Part shown: positions 16,185 through 24,439 of the stretch, one piece after another
How positions within the stretch are numbered: the first letter of the stretch is position 1
Layout of the letters: each line of letters starts with the position of its first letter
NCBI GenBank assembly: GCA_900755005.1
Contig: CAAEEX010000093.1
Coordinates: forward strand, 1 to 63,556
Direction of reading: 5' to 3'
DNA: 63,556 bases
Source: an uncultured Collinsella sp.
GTDB taxonomy: Bacteria; Actinomycetota; Coriobacteriia; Coriobacteriales; Coriobacteriaceae
Translations under genes and position numbers: made by a program
The notes under the pieces: generated by a model
The model's database searches: none
The model's input: only the letters and a program-made list of their open reading frames with translations
Told to the model about the DNA's origin: nothing

Positions 16185-16844
16185 CTAAGAAAGCGTGAGC
16201 AGCTCCGGCAGCTGGTCGATAATCTTGTCCGCGGCATCTTGGCTAAAGCCAAAGCGCTCCTCACGCTTGGCGATTACTGTCAGACCGGCGCGCTTGCCGG
16301 CAGTGATGCCAGGCACCGAATCCTCAACGCAGCAGCAGCGATTCGCGGGCAGCCCCAGCAGGTCCAGCGCATGCAGGTAGATGTCGGGCTCGGGCTTGCT
16401 CTCCTTAAACTGCTCGCCGCTCACCACATACTCAAAGGCATCCGACAGCTCGCACGCATTGAGTACTTCCTCGATGCTATCCATGGGAGACGAGCTGGCA
16501 AGCGCCACGCGAACGCCGCGACGCGGCAGCTCTCGAATCGTATCCACGGCGCCTGGGTTAATCAAGGTCTGATAGTCGCGCGGACGCTTATGCGCCCACT
16601 CGTCCCAACGGGCCAACGCTTCCTCGCCAGTGAAATGCCCCTTACCGGCGCGCTCAAACCAATCGACCAGCATGTGGAGGAAGAACTGATGCGAGGTACC
16701 GACTTGCCCATTCAACTCCTCTTGAGTCAGGTTAAGCCCAAGCTCCTTGGCAAACGCGGCAGTCTCGCCCAGGTAGTAATACTCGGTATCGACAATGACG
16801 CCGTCCATGTCAAAGATAACGGCGTCGAACGGAAATGCGGACAC
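16185..16844 (-). CDS. HAD-superfamily phosphatase (beta-phosphoglucomutase-like)
   Basis: A 219-residue HAD hydrolase of subfamily I. Motif I FDMDGVIVDTE carries the nucleophilic aspartate, motif II is ALASSSP, motif III is ESKPEPDIY and motif IV is VEDSVPGI. An alpha-helical cap lies at residues 20-85. Relatives dephosphorylate sugar phosphates or isomerise beta-glucose 1-phosphate. It lies upstream of the GntR gene, read in the same direction, and may be a general housekeeping enzyme rather than part of the sugar-amine route. Confidence 0.85.
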   Translation of the reverse strand: MSAFPFDAVIFDMDGVIVDTEYYYLGETAAFAKELGLNLTQEELNGQVGTSHQFFLHMLVDWFERAGKGHFTGEEALARWDEWAHKRPRDYQTLINPGAVDTIRELPRRGVRVALASSSPMDSIEEVLNACELSDAFEYVVSGEQFKESKPEPDIYLHALDLLGLPANRCCCVEDSVPGITAGKRAGLTVIAKREERFGFSQDAADKIIDQLPELLTLS

Positions 16845-16863
16845 GGCACCCTCCCTAACAAAA

Positions 16864-16885
16864 GGGCGCCTGTAAGCAGGCGCCC
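16864..16885 (-). terminator. Rho-independent terminator after the Cof-type gene
   Basis: GGGCGCCTG, loop, CAGGCGCCC with a 9-bp stem, followed on the minus strand by TTTTGTT. It lies between the Cof-type HAD gene and the next HAD gene. Confidence 0.85.
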
Positions 16886-16907
16886 GAACTATGCATTATC
16901 GGCGATT

Positions 16908-17750
16908 CTAGCCCAGCAGCTTATCCAGCGCCACCGCGATACCGTCTTCGTTGTTATTGGCGGTCACCATCTGGGCAACTGCCTTAACCTCGTCGACGGC
17001 GTTACCCATGGCAACACCGGTGCCGGCCCACTCAATCATGGACTTGTCATTCTGGCCGTCGCCAAACGAAACGACCTCGCTGGCATCGATGCCGAGCTTG
17101 GGCAGGGCGCCCTCGAGCGCACGGGCCTTGTCGATACCGGGCGCCGTGTACTCAAAGTACCAGTCGGCCGTAAACATGCCCGAAAGCGTCTGCTTAAAGG
17201 GCGCATACATCTCCTCGTAATGCGCCTGCAGGTAGGCTGGATCGCCCGCCGTCAGCAGCTTGTCCACGGGATAAGCGTCCACGACCTCATGCAAGCTCTC
17301 GACCTCACGGATCTTAAGGTCGCACGCATCGCGCTCATACTTGACGATATTCTTCTGCGAACCGTCCGGCAGTGTGATCATGCAGCGATACGAGTCCACG
17401 ACGTGCAGGTCCCGACCGAGCGAGATCATGGGAATCACGTCGAAATTGCGCAGGTGATCAATCAGGCGATGCAATTCGTCGGCAGGCATAGCCTGATCGA
17501 ACAGCACCTCATCGGTCTGAGCGTCGACCACATGCGCGCCATTAAAGGCAACTAGCAGACCATCATGGTTCTGAAGGTCGAGCTCCTGCGCCAAGGCGTG
17601 CAGCCCCCATACGGGGCGACCCGAAGCCAAGATGAGCTTAATGCCCGACTCCTGCGCCGCGAGCAGTTTCTCGCGCGTACGCGGGCTGATGACCTTTTGG
17701 TCGTTGGTGAGCGTACCGTCGATATCCATTGCGATGGCTTTGATTGCCAT
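16908..17750 (-). CDS. Cof-type HAD-IIB phosphatase (YidA-like)
   Basis: A 280-residue HAD phosphatase with a C2B cap. Motif I AMDIDGTLTND is at residues 6-16, motif II LASGRP near 44, and the late GDGQNDKSMIEWAG carries the metal aspartates. Cof/YidA proteins act on sugar phosphates and flavin mononucleotide. The ATG at 17750 follows GGGAGG at good spacing; the longer open frame from 17966 lacks a site and is rejected. A strong terminator follows at 16864-16885, so it is probably monocistronic. Confidence 0.88.
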   Translation of the reverse strand: MAIKAIAMDIDGTLTNDQKVISPRTREKLLAAQESGIKLILASGRPVWGLHALAQELDLQNHDGLLVAFNGAHVVDAQTDEVLFDQAMPADELHRLIDHLRNFDVIPMISLGRDLHVVDSYRCMITLPDGSQKNIVKYERDACDLKIREVESLHEVVDAYPVDKLLTAGDPAYLQAHYEEMYAPFKQTLSGMFTADWYFEYTAPGIDKARALEGALPKLGIDASEVVSFGDGQNDKSMIEWAGTGVAMGNAVDEVKAVAQMVTANNNEDGIAVALDKLLG

Positions 17751-17923
17751 ATATGCCTCCCTGTCATTGAACAACCTTGTCTGAGTCATCATACAGAACA
17801 CCCACGGCGGCGCTGTTTGCAACGGGAAAAATGTCATATTGTCCCAAACATGAACGGCGCACCTTCGACGATTGCGATGCCCGTCGAGGCGCCTCCCGAT
17901 ACATTCCATCCTATCCAAATAGC

Positions 17924-17959
17924 AAAGGGGCCCGCATCCCAACGGATACGGGCCCCTTT
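17924..17959 (-). terminator. Rho-independent terminator after pgi
   Basis: AAAGGGGCCCG pairs with CGGGCCCCTTT, with an inner ATCC/GGAT pair around a CAAC loop. The stem ends in TTT on the minus strand, 28 bases after the pgi stop codon. It is symmetric enough to work in both directions. Confidence 0.85.
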
Positions 17960-17986
17960 CAGCCATACGTTAGTTTACAGCGAAAC

Positions 17987-19681
17987 TTACTTGCGGTGCG
18001 CGCGATAGAACTCGATGAGCGCCTGGGTCGAAGCGTCCTGCTCGGCCTTGGCGGCATCGTCGTGGAAGGCCGGGGTGATCTGCTTGGCAAGCTGCTTGCC
18101 CAGCTCGACGCCCCACTGGTCGTAGGAGTCGATGCCCCAGACCGTGCCCTCGACAAACGTGATGTGCTCGTACAGGGCAATGAGCTCGCCGAGCGCAAAC
18201 GGGGTCAGCGTGTCGCCGAAGATCGAGGTCGTCGGGCGGTTGCCCTCAAAGCAGCGGGCCGGGACGATTTGCTCGGGCGTGCCCTCGGCGCGCACCTCAT
18301 CGGCCGTCTTACCAAAGGCGAGCGCCTTGGTCTGGGCCAGGAAGTTGCCCAGGAACAACTCGTGGACATCCTGGCCGCTGTCGGTTGCGGGGTTGGCGGT
18401 GTTGGCGAAGGCGATAAAGTCGGCCGGGACCACCACGGTACCCTGGTGCAGCAGCTGGTAGAAGGCGTGCTGACCGTTGGTGCCGGGCTCGCCCCAGAAG
18501 ATCTCACCGGTGTCGGAGGTCACGGCGCTGCCGTCCCAGCGGACGTGCTTGCCGTTGGACTCCATGGTGAGCTGCTGCAGGTAGGCCGGGAAACGGTGCA
18601 GGTACTGGCAGTACGGCAGCACGGCGTGGCTCTTGGAACCGAAGAAGTTGACGTACCAGACGTTGAGCAGGCCCATCAGCGCGACGGCGTTATTCTCGAG
18701 CGGGGTATTGCAGAAGTACTCGTCGATGGCGTGGAAGCCCTCGAGGAACTGCTGGAAGCGCTCGGGGCCGAGCACGACGATCAGCGACAGGCCCACGGCG
18801 GAATCGACGGAATAGCGGCCGCCAACCCAGTTCCAGAAACCGAAGGCGTTGGCGGGGTCGATGCCGAAGGCCTCAACCTTCTCGAGAGCGGTGGAAACGG
18901 CGACGAAGTGCTTGGCCACGGCCTCGGCGTTCTGCTCATCGGAACCGTCGATGGCGCCCTGAGCCTTGAGCTGCTCGAGCATCCAGGTCTTGACCTCGCG
19001 GGCGTTGGTGAGGGTCTCGAGCGTGGTGAAGGTCTTGGAGACGATGATCACGAGCGTGGTCTCGGGATCCAAACCCTTGAGCTTCTCGGCCTGGTCGTTG
19101 GGGTCGATGTTGGAGATATAGCGGCAGTCGATACCGGCGTCGGCATAGGGACGCAGGGCCTCGTAAGCCATGACCGGGCCCAGATCGGAGCCGCCGATGC
19201 CGATGGACACCAGGTGCTCGATCTTCTTGCCGGTAACGCCCTTCCACTCACCGGAGCGCACGCGCTCGGCGAAGGCATACATGCGGTCGAGGACCTCGTG
19301 CACGTCGGCGACGACATCCTGGCCGTCGACGATAAGCTGGCCTTTCTCGCTTGCCGGGCGGCGAAGCGCGGTGTGCAGGACGGCGCGGTCCTCGGTGGTG
19401 TTGATGTGCTCGCCGGAGAACATGGCGTCGCGGCGCTCCTCGAGCTTCACCTCGCGGGCAAGATCGCACAGCAGCTTGACGGTCTCATCGGTCACCAGGT
19501 TCTTGGACAGGTCGAAGTGCAGGTCACCGGCGTCAAAGCTCAGCTTGTTCACGCGCTCGGGATCGGCGGCGAACCAGGCCTTGAGGTCGATGCCCTCGGC
19601 CTCGAGCTTCTCCTGATGGGCCTCGAGCGCCTTCCAAGCGGCGGTCGACGTAGCATCGATAGGTGCGGCAACAGTTGCCAT
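17987..19681 (-). CDS. pgi: Glucose-6-phosphate isomerase
   Basis: The 564-residue enzyme interconverts glucose 6-phosphate and fructose 6-phosphate in glycolysis. Both family signatures are visible: the SIGIGGSDLGP phosphate-binding stretch near residue 150 and the later EPGTNGQHAFYQLLHQG. The length is typical for the long bacterial form. The ATG at 19681 is preceded by GAGGAGGACTCT and is chosen over 19708. It is monocistronic with its own terminator. It would take up the glucose 6-phosphate released by the FrlB-like deglycase encoded downstream. A very long open frame on the opposite strand is a codon-bias shadow. Confidence 0.96.
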   Translation of the reverse strand: MATVAAPIDATSTAAWKALEAHQEKLEAEGIDLKAWFAADPERVNKLSFDAGDLHFDLSKNLVTDETVKLLCDLAREVKLEERRDAMFSGEHINTTEDRAVLHTALRRPASEKGQLIVDGQDVVADVHEVLDRMYAFAERVRSGEWKGVTGKKIEHLVSIGIGGSDLGPVMAYEALRPYADAGIDCRYISNIDPNDQAEKLKGLDPETTLVIIVSKTFTTLETLTNAREVKTWMLEQLKAQGAIDGSDEQNAEAVAKHFVAVSTALEKVEAFGIDPANAFGFWNWVGGRYSVDSAVGLSLIVVLGPERFQQFLEGFHAIDEYFCNTPLENNAVALMGLLNVWYVNFFGSKSHAVLPYCQYLHRFPAYLQQLTMESNGKHVRWDGSAVTSDTGEIFWGEPGTNGQHAFYQLLHQGTVVVPADFIAFANTANPATDSGQDVHELFLGNFLAQTKALAFGKTADEVRAEGTPEQIVPARCFEGNRPTTSIFGDTLTPFALGELIALYEHITFVEGTVWGIDSYDQWGVELGKQLAKQITPAFHDDAAKAEQDASTQALIEFYRAHRK

Positions 19682-19806
19682 AGAGTCCTCCTCAGCATAC
19701 GGGCGCACGCCTCCATGCGCCCGGACATTCAGATGCCACTATTCTAGCGCAGGTCAAGACTATAATCAGCGAGCGTTGCCAATCGGCCCCCAAACGGCAA
19801 CCGACC

Positions 19807-19829
19807 AAAAAGGGACAGGTTTATTTTGG
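19807..19829 (+). repeat. Short dispersed repeat, copy 1 (inverted partner at 20538)
   Basis: This 23-base stretch beginning AAAAAGGGACAGG and ending TTTTGG matches the reverse complement of 20538-20560 at 21 of 23 positions. The two copies bracket the short Fe-alcohol-dehydrogenase-like gene. Confidence 0.65.
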
Positions 19830-19880
19830 CAGGTCAAACGCTTTACCAACCAAAAATAACCCATTCTTTTATGGCAGATA

Positions 19881-20456
19881 TTAGGCCGCGGCGCACACAC
19901 TGCCGAGCAGCTCGCGCAAAGGAGACCCAATGCCCTCCAGCAGTTCGGGCGCGATAATGGCGAAAACGGGAACCTCGCCGGCACCCACAACGGCGGGCAC
20001 TTTTCCCTCGGAGACGATGCATCCATAAGGCACAAAGCCGTCCTCACCGGCATCGAGCGCCGCCATACGACGGGCGAGCTCGCGCGCAAAGCCGGCAGTA
20101 TCGGCATCGCCGATCGCCAGGACAAAGTCCACGCCTTCGTCGGTCGCCAAGGCCACGGCTTCGTCGATCAGCTCGTCTCCCCCGTCGCCCCCGACCAGAC
20201 CGCAGCGGAAAAGCACGCGCTCGAGCAGGGCGCGATCGAGCGAGCCCAGCGCCGCCGAAACGAGCTCATCACGCGTGTGCTTGTCGCCTCCCAGCACGAC
20301 CAGTGCCTTGGTGCCGCCATAGTGGGCAACCAATCGCCCGCACCAGCGAGCCACATCCCCATCCGCAACCAAGCGCGTTGGCATACCAAACCCATAGTTG
20401 ACCATTATCCCCACAACCCTTCCGTGCTTTATGGTGGTATCGATCGTTAGGCTCAT
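19881..20456 (-). CDS. Short protein resembling the NAD-binding half of iron-dependent alcohol dehydrogenases
   Basis: A 191-residue protein whose middle (YGGTKALVVLGGDKHTR, then ALATDEGVDFVLAIGDADT) follows the N-terminal Rossmann-like half of the class III iron-dependent alcohol dehydrogenases. The canonical GGGS phosphate loop reads GDAD. The whole metal-binding C-terminal half, about 200 residues with its histidines, is absent. It is therefore a decayed remnant or a repurposed domain. The start at 20456 is a plain ATG. It stands alone, bounded by inverted 23-base repeats. No frameshift is seen within it, which argues against recent decay. Function unknown. Confidence 0.6.
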   Translation of the reverse strand: MSLTIDTTIKHGRVVGIMVNYGFGMPTRLVADGDVARWCGRLVAHYGGTKALVVLGGDKHTRDELVSAALGSLDRALLERVLFRCGLVGGDGGDELIDEAVALATDEGVDFVLAIGDADTAGFARELARRMAALDAGEDGFVPYGCIVSEGKVPAVVGAGEVPVFAIIAPELLEGIGSPLRELLGSVCAAA

Positions 20457-20537
20457 GCTACGAAGCGAGCTTTTCCGAGCTGTTTCGCACTCTTTAGAGC
20501 TGCGTTAAAACCCGATCCAACCGCACGACCATACCTA

Positions 20538-20560
20538 CCAAAACAAACCAGTCCCTTTTT
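20538..20560 (-). repeat. Short dispersed repeat, copy 2 (inverted partner of 19807)
   Basis: Inverted copy, with 21 of 23 positions identical to 19807-19829. It ends just upstream of the -35 element of the Y-family polymerase gene. Confidence 0.65.
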
Positions 20561-20568
20561 GACAGGTT

Positions 20569-20597
20569 TTGACGATGTCCGGATGAGCGGGTATTAT
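20569..20597 (+). promoter_or_regulatory. Promoter of the Y-family polymerase gene
   Basis: TTGACG (20569-20574) and TATTAT (20592-20597) are separated by 17 bases, each 5 of 6 to consensus. Two LexA-type boxes follow at once. Confidence 0.7.
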
Positions 20598-20628
20598 CGA
20601 ACATGTATTCGATAAGAACATGTGTTTG
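20598..20628 (+). promoter_or_regulatory. Tandem LexA (SOS) boxes
   Basis: CGAACATGTATTCG (20598-20611) and AGAACATGTGTTTG (20615-20628) both fit the Gram-positive box CGAAC-N4-GTTCG with one or two changes. They sit between the -10 element and the start codon, a position where LexA blocks transcription until DNA damage. Confidence 0.75.
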
Positions 20629-20642
20629 ATGAAAGGGCACGG

Positions 20643-22148
20643 ATGGCGCACGAGCAGCACACCTATATCTGCATCGACCTCAAGACGTTTTATGCCAGCG
20701 TCGAGTGCGTCGATCGTGGGCTCGATCCGCTCACCACCAACCTGGTCGTTGCCGACGAATCGCGCGGGCGCACGACCATCTGCCTCGCCATCACACAGGC
20801 TATGAAGGACTTAGGGATTCACAACCGCTGCCGCCTATTTGAGATTCCCGATGGCATCGACTACATCACGGCCGTACCGCGCATGCAGCATTACATGGAG
20901 GTGTCGGCGAAAATCTACGGTATCTATCTGGAATACGTCAGCCCCCAGGACGTGCACGTCTACTCCATCGATGAGTGCTTTATCGACGTGACGCCCTATC
21001 TGGACCTCTATCACACAGATGCGGAAGGGTTCGCCTGCACGCTGCGCGACGAGGTCCTCGCGCGCACCGGCATCACGGCGACGGTCGGCATCGGCCCCAA
21101 CCTATTCCAGGCCAAGGTGGCGCTCGATATCACCGCCAAGCACGTGCCCAGTCGCATCGGCAAACTCGACGACGAGACCTTTCGCAAGGAGATCTGGCCC
21201 CATCGCCCCATCACCGACATCTGGGGCATCGGCCCCGGCGTGGCAGCCCGACTCGAAAAGTATGGCGTCTACGACCTGATGGGCGTCGCCGCACTCGACG
21301 AGAACCTGCTCTACGACGAACTCGGCGTCAATGCCGAATATCTTATCGACCACGCCTTCGGGCGCGAGCCGACAACCATCGCCGATATCCAAGCCTATCG
21401 CCCGCAGGCAACTTCGACCACCACAGGACAGGTGCTCTCGAAGGGTTATGCCTACGAACAGGCCTATACCGTCTTGCGCGAGATGGTCGACAACGCCGTT
21501 TTAGATTTGGTCGATAAGCACGTGGTCTGCGACAGTATCTCGCTCTTTGTGGGCTACGCGAGCGAACGCGCCGACATACGCCGCCTCGACGCCAGCGGTA
21601 CAGCGCAGTATGTGGACGGATGCGGGCACCTGCGCTCGAGCACATCGAGTATCGAACCCACCGCAACCGCCGGCCCCGAGCTCGCGCCCCGTGCGCCCAA
21701 GCCCGTCCAGCGCGATGACGAACGGCGTCGCCTGGTGCGCGAAGCGCAGGCAATCGATGGCATCTTTGTGGGAGAGCATGGCGGCAAACCGCGCGGTGGC
21801 TATGCCGCACTCTTTGCGCACTCTAACGCCTCGCGAAAGCTGCCCGAGCGTACCAATTCGTTTAAGAAGATCATGGGCTATTTCGATGAGCTCTGGGCGC
21901 AGACTGTCGATCCCAAACGACCGGTCAAGCGCATCAACCTGGGATTTGGCAACCTCATGCCCGAGGAATTTGCCACCATCGATCTGTTCAGCGATATCGA
22001 GGCCGATGAGCGCGAGCGCGACCTGGCGCGCGCCGTCCTGGCCGTGAAAGGCAAGTACGGCAAGAACGCGCTCGTCAAGGGATTAAGCTTTACCGCCGGC
22101 GCCACCGCGCGCGAACGCAACGATCAGGTAGGAGGACATCGTGCCTAA
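20643..22148 (+). CDS. Y-family DNA polymerase (UmuC/UvrX-like)
   Basis: A 501-residue translesion polymerase of the UmuC/ImpB/UvrX group. It has CIDLKTFYASVECVDRG (first catalytic aspartate and steric gate) at the N-terminus and YSIDECFIDVTPYL with the catalytic DE. The fingers-palm region is followed by the helix-hairpin-helix WGIGPGVAARLEKYG and the little-finger domain. It would copy past damaged bases. The ATG at 20643 follows GAAAGGGCACGG; a GTG at 20622 overlaps a LexA box and is rejected. An insert near residues 320-390 is proline and charge rich. It overlaps the YolD-like gene by 8 bases. Confidence 0.92.
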   Translation: MAHEQHTYICIDLKTFYASVECVDRGLDPLTTNLVVADESRGRTTICLAITQAMKDLGIHNRCRLFEIPDGIDYITAVPRMQHYMEVSAKIYGIYLEYVSPQDVHVYSIDECFIDVTPYLDLYHTDAEGFACTLRDEVLARTGITATVGIGPNLFQAKVALDITAKHVPSRIGKLDDETFRKEIWPHRPITDIWGIGPGVAARLEKYGVYDLMGVAALDENLLYDELGVNAEYLIDHAFGREPTTIADIQAYRPQATSTTTGQVLSKGYAYEQAYTVLREMVDNAVLDLVDKHVVCDSISLFVGYASERADIRRLDASGTAQYVDGCGHLRSSTSSIEPTATAGPELAPRAPKPVQRDDERRRLVREAQAIDGIFVGEHGGKPRGGYAALFAHSNASRKLPERTNSFKKIMGYFDELWAQTVDPKRPVKRINLGFGNLMPEEFATIDLFSDIEADERERDLARAVLAVKGKYGKNALVKGLSFTAGATARERNDQVGGHRA

Positions 22149-22566
22149 GTCCCAACAACAGCCGATGCGGCCACCGACGCCTTTTGAACGTCTAGCGGAC
22201 CCCGAGGGAAGACGTCGATCCGCCGACCCCAAGCTCACCGCCAACGGCGCCGTCCGTGCCGGCCGTGCCGCGCAGTTTATGCCCTTTGCCGCCCTCACGG
22301 GATACTACGAGCTCGTGCGCAAACAAGAGATCACTGTTGAGCCCAAATGCGAACTCACGGAAGAAAAAGCCCTCGAGCTTTCGAAAAAGCTCGAGGGCCT
22401 CAAACGCGGCGACCTGGTGCGCCTCACCTATTACGATACGTACGGCTATCGTAGCCGCACGGGCATTCTCGACGAAGTGCTTCCCGCGTTCAAGCTGCTC
22501 AAGCTCCGAGACATCGCCATCGACTTCGACGACATCCAAGACATCGAACTGCGCGGACGAGCCTAG
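22141..22566 (+). CDS. YolD-like protein, partner of the Y-family polymerase
   Basis: A 141-residue protein with the YolD-like core RAAQFMPFAALTGYYELV, an acidic helix, and a C-terminal small beta-barrel (GDLVRLTYYDTYGYRSRTG). YolD proteins are encoded next to UvrX-type polymerases in Gram-positive bacteria and are thought to modulate them, like UmuD for UmuC. The start is a GTG with AGGAGGACATC upstream, overlapping the polymerase stop region, so translation is coupled. It would share the SOS promoter. Confidence 0.8.
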   Translation: MPKSQQQPMRPPTPFERLADPEGRRRSADPKLTANGAVRAGRAAQFMPFAALTGYYELVRKQEITVEPKCELTEEKALELSKKLEGLKRGDLVRLTYYDTYGYRSRTGILDEVLPAFKLLKLRDIAIDFDDIQDIELRGRA

Positions 22567-22592
22567 CCAAGGAAGCGCATCCAGAGCGACGC

Positions 22593-22976
22593 TTACAGCG
22601 TCATGACGTAGTAGCCCGCGTCTTTCACGGCCGTCTCGAGGACATCACGATCAACCGGCTGCTTAGAGCGCACGCGTGCCGTGTGGTCCGCATACGTCAC
22701 CGTTGCCCACACGCCATCCAGTGCATTGAGGGCATTGGCTACGTTCTGAGCGCAGCCGTCACAGCTCATGCCGCCGATGAGCAGCTCATCGCTATAGGGA
22801 TAGTGTGACGCATCGGTATCCACCACAACAACCTTTTTGGCCTTCTTGCCGCTCGCACCATCGCTGCAACAACTCTTCCCGTGTGTCGAAGCGGCAATGC
22901 GACGCAGTCCAAAAAACATGCCGACGGCAATGACGGCCAGCACGATGAGATTCGCAGGGTTGAGCAAGTCACTCAT
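22593..22976 (-). CDS. Membrane-anchored heavy-metal-associated (HMA) domain protein
   Basis: A 127-residue protein with one N-terminal membrane helix (about residues 8-25), a SCCSDG cysteine pair and basic stretch, and a C-terminal HMA fold of about 65 residues with the metal-binding GMSCDGC loop. Free HMA domains carry copper or zinc to P-type ATPases, but no such ATPase gene is in the window. The layout resembles FeoB-associated Cys-rich proteins in its first third, so an iron link is also possible. It converges with the YolD-like gene and is divergent from DUF3793. Confidence 0.8.
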   Translation of the reverse strand: MSDLLNPANLIVLAVIAVGMFFGLRRIAASTHGKSCCSDGASGKKAKKVVVVDTDASHYPYSDELLIGGMSCDGCAQNVANALNALDGVWATVTYADHTARVRSKQPVDRDVLETAVKDAGYYVMTL

Positions 22977-23087
22977 GCGTTCCCCTTTTAAGTAGCCCTA
23001 ATTTCTAGATACCCCCATGGGGTGTCCCCATCTTAACCCAAAATCATGTCTGTTCGGTCAATTAGTTTCCCTCTTCAAACTTTTTTG

Positions 23088-23130
23088 TTGACCATGGCTT
23101 ACTTTCGTGTATAAGTTTTCCTAGGCTAAC
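23088..23130 (+). promoter_or_regulatory. Promoter with a DtxR-like half site ahead of the DUF3793 gene
   Basis: TTGACC (23088-23093), 16 bases, TATAAG (23110-23115). Directly downstream, TAGGCTAAC (23122-23130) matches one half of the DtxR/IdeR iron box; the other half is poor. Iron control is only a suggestion. Confidence 0.45.
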
Positions 23131-23154
23131 AACTGAGGACCCGAAAGGAGCATC

Positions 23155-23859
23155 GTGACTCGAACCATTGACATCCCAACATACCAAACGGCTGTCGTGC
23201 GCAACTGCTCCCCTACGCTCGCAGGTATCAAGCCGGCTTCGCTCTTTACCTATCCCGGCGTTTACGCCAACCAAAACGGAAAACCCGGCGCCGTCCATAT
23301 CGAAGAGCGACGCTCTCGCCTGCTCGCCGTCATAGCCCAATGCAACCGCGAGCTCCAGCCACTCGGGATCCATATGAGCGTTTTGGTCTGGCGCCCCTGC
23401 GGAGCGCTCATCTATGTGTACCGCCCTGCGGACCTCATGCGATACCTCTCCGACCCCCGCGCCACGACGGCGCTTGCCGCCGAAGGTTACGATGTCCACA
23501 ACCTGCCCGCATCCCTGGTGCATCTCGCCGTGCGCATCACGCTGGCAAGCAGCAATGCCGCAGAAAGCGCCTATGACGGCAGCGTCTGCGCACTCCCGCG
23601 AAATAGGCACTGCGATACGGGGTGCATGTGCGAGTTCCCCCACGAAATTGGCTATTTTTTGGGCTATCCCTACGAAGATGTCCATCAGTTTATCGTCCAG
23701 CACGGCGAAAACTATAAGGTCTTTGGCGCATGGAAGGTATACACAAACGTTGAGCAGGCGCTCACGACCTTCGATTCCTATCGCGCATGCACGCAATACC
23801 TTACCTACATCTATCAACAGGGCTGCACCCTGGAACAACTTGTCCAGGCAACCCGATAG
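23155..23859 (+). CDS. DUF3793-family protein
   Basis: A 234-residue protein of the DUF3793 family found in gut Firmicutes and Actinobacteria. The hallmark is the CEFPHEIGYFLGYPYEDVHQ segment, followed by WKVY and a cysteine-bearing C-terminal helix. It starts with GTG, preceded by AAAGGAGCATC. A flavodoxin gene follows 46 bases later in the same direction, a pairing typical of the family, so it probably works in flavin- or metal-linked redox chemistry. No catalytic motif is known. It has no signal peptide or membrane helix. Confidence 0.85.
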   Translation: MTRTIDIPTYQTAVVRNCSPTLAGIKPASLFTYPGVYANQNGKPGAVHIEERRSRLLAVIAQCNRELQPLGIHMSVLVWRPCGALIYVYRPADLMRYLSDPRATTALAAEGYDVHNLPASLVHLAVRITLASSNAAESAYDGSVCALPRNRHCDTGCMCEFPHEIGYFLGYPYEDVHQFIVQHGENYKVFGAWKVYTNVEQALTTFDSYRACTQYLTYIYQQGCTLEQLVQATR

Positions 23860-23905
23860 AGCATACAAAACGCGGCGGCACGCCGCACAACCGAAAGGAA
23901 AACAT

Positions 23906-24325
23906 ATGAGCAAGATCGCCGTCGTCTACTGGAGTGGCACGGGCAATACCGAGGCCATGGCAAACCTCGTCGCCGAAGGCGCCACGTCCGCGGGGGCCGA
24001 GACTGAGGTCATCCCCTGCGCCGACTTCTCTGCCGACAAGGCCGCCGAATATGATGCCTTCGCCTTCGGCTGCCCCGCCATGGGCTCCGAGGAGCTTGAG
24101 TATGACGAGTTTCAGCCTATGTGGGACGAGGTCAAGGAGACCCTCGGCGACAAGAAGGTCGTCCTCTTTGGCTCCTATTCGTGGGCCGAGGGCGAGTGGA
24201 TGGACAACTGGAAGGCCGACGCCGACGAGGCCGGCGTCAAAGTCGTGGACTCCGCCATTTGCTACGATGCGCCCGACGATGAGGGCGAGGCGGCCTGTAA
24301 GGCCCTCGGAGCCGAGCTCGCGTAA
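23906..24325 (+). CDS. Flavodoxin
   Basis: A 139-residue electron carrier of the short-chain type that binds FMN. The phosphate loop SGTGNTEAMA is at residues 10-19, the first isoalloxazine loop is GCPAMGSEEL and the second GSYSWAEGEW. The ATG at 23906 follows AAAGGAAAACAT. It is the second gene after DUF3793. Flavodoxins replace ferredoxin when iron is scarce, which fits the DtxR-like half site in the upstream promoter. A bidirectional terminator follows at 24374-24419. Confidence 0.93.
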   Translation: MSKIAVVYWSGTGNTEAMANLVAEGATSAGAETEVIPCADFSADKAAEYDAFAFGCPAMGSEELEYDEFQPMWDEVKETLGDKKVVLFGSYSWAEGEWMDNWKADADEAGVKVVDSAICYDAPDDEGEAACKALGAELA

Positions 24326-24373
24326 CGAAACCAGGCCTCCAAAAGAGCCTGTATCACAGCGCATCCCCATCCC

Positions 24374-24419
24374 TACAAAAGAGCGGGGCTGGATTCAAAT
24401 CCAGCCCCGCTCTTTTGTA
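24374..24419. terminator. Bidirectional rho-independent terminator
   Basis: A near-perfect 46-base palindrome whose core GAGCGGGGCTGGATT pairs with its complement and which ends in TTTT on both strands. It serves the flavodoxin gene from the left and the amino-acid transporter operon from the right. Confidence 0.92.
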
Positions 24420-24439
24420 ACGGCAGTTACATCAACCGG

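Noticed and set aside
17777..19747. 656-codon open frame on the plus strand
   Set aside because: It lies exactly antisense to pgi. High GC at third codon positions opens the opposite strand. It has no ribosome-binding site, and its low-complexity G/V/L/E composition is not that of a real protein.
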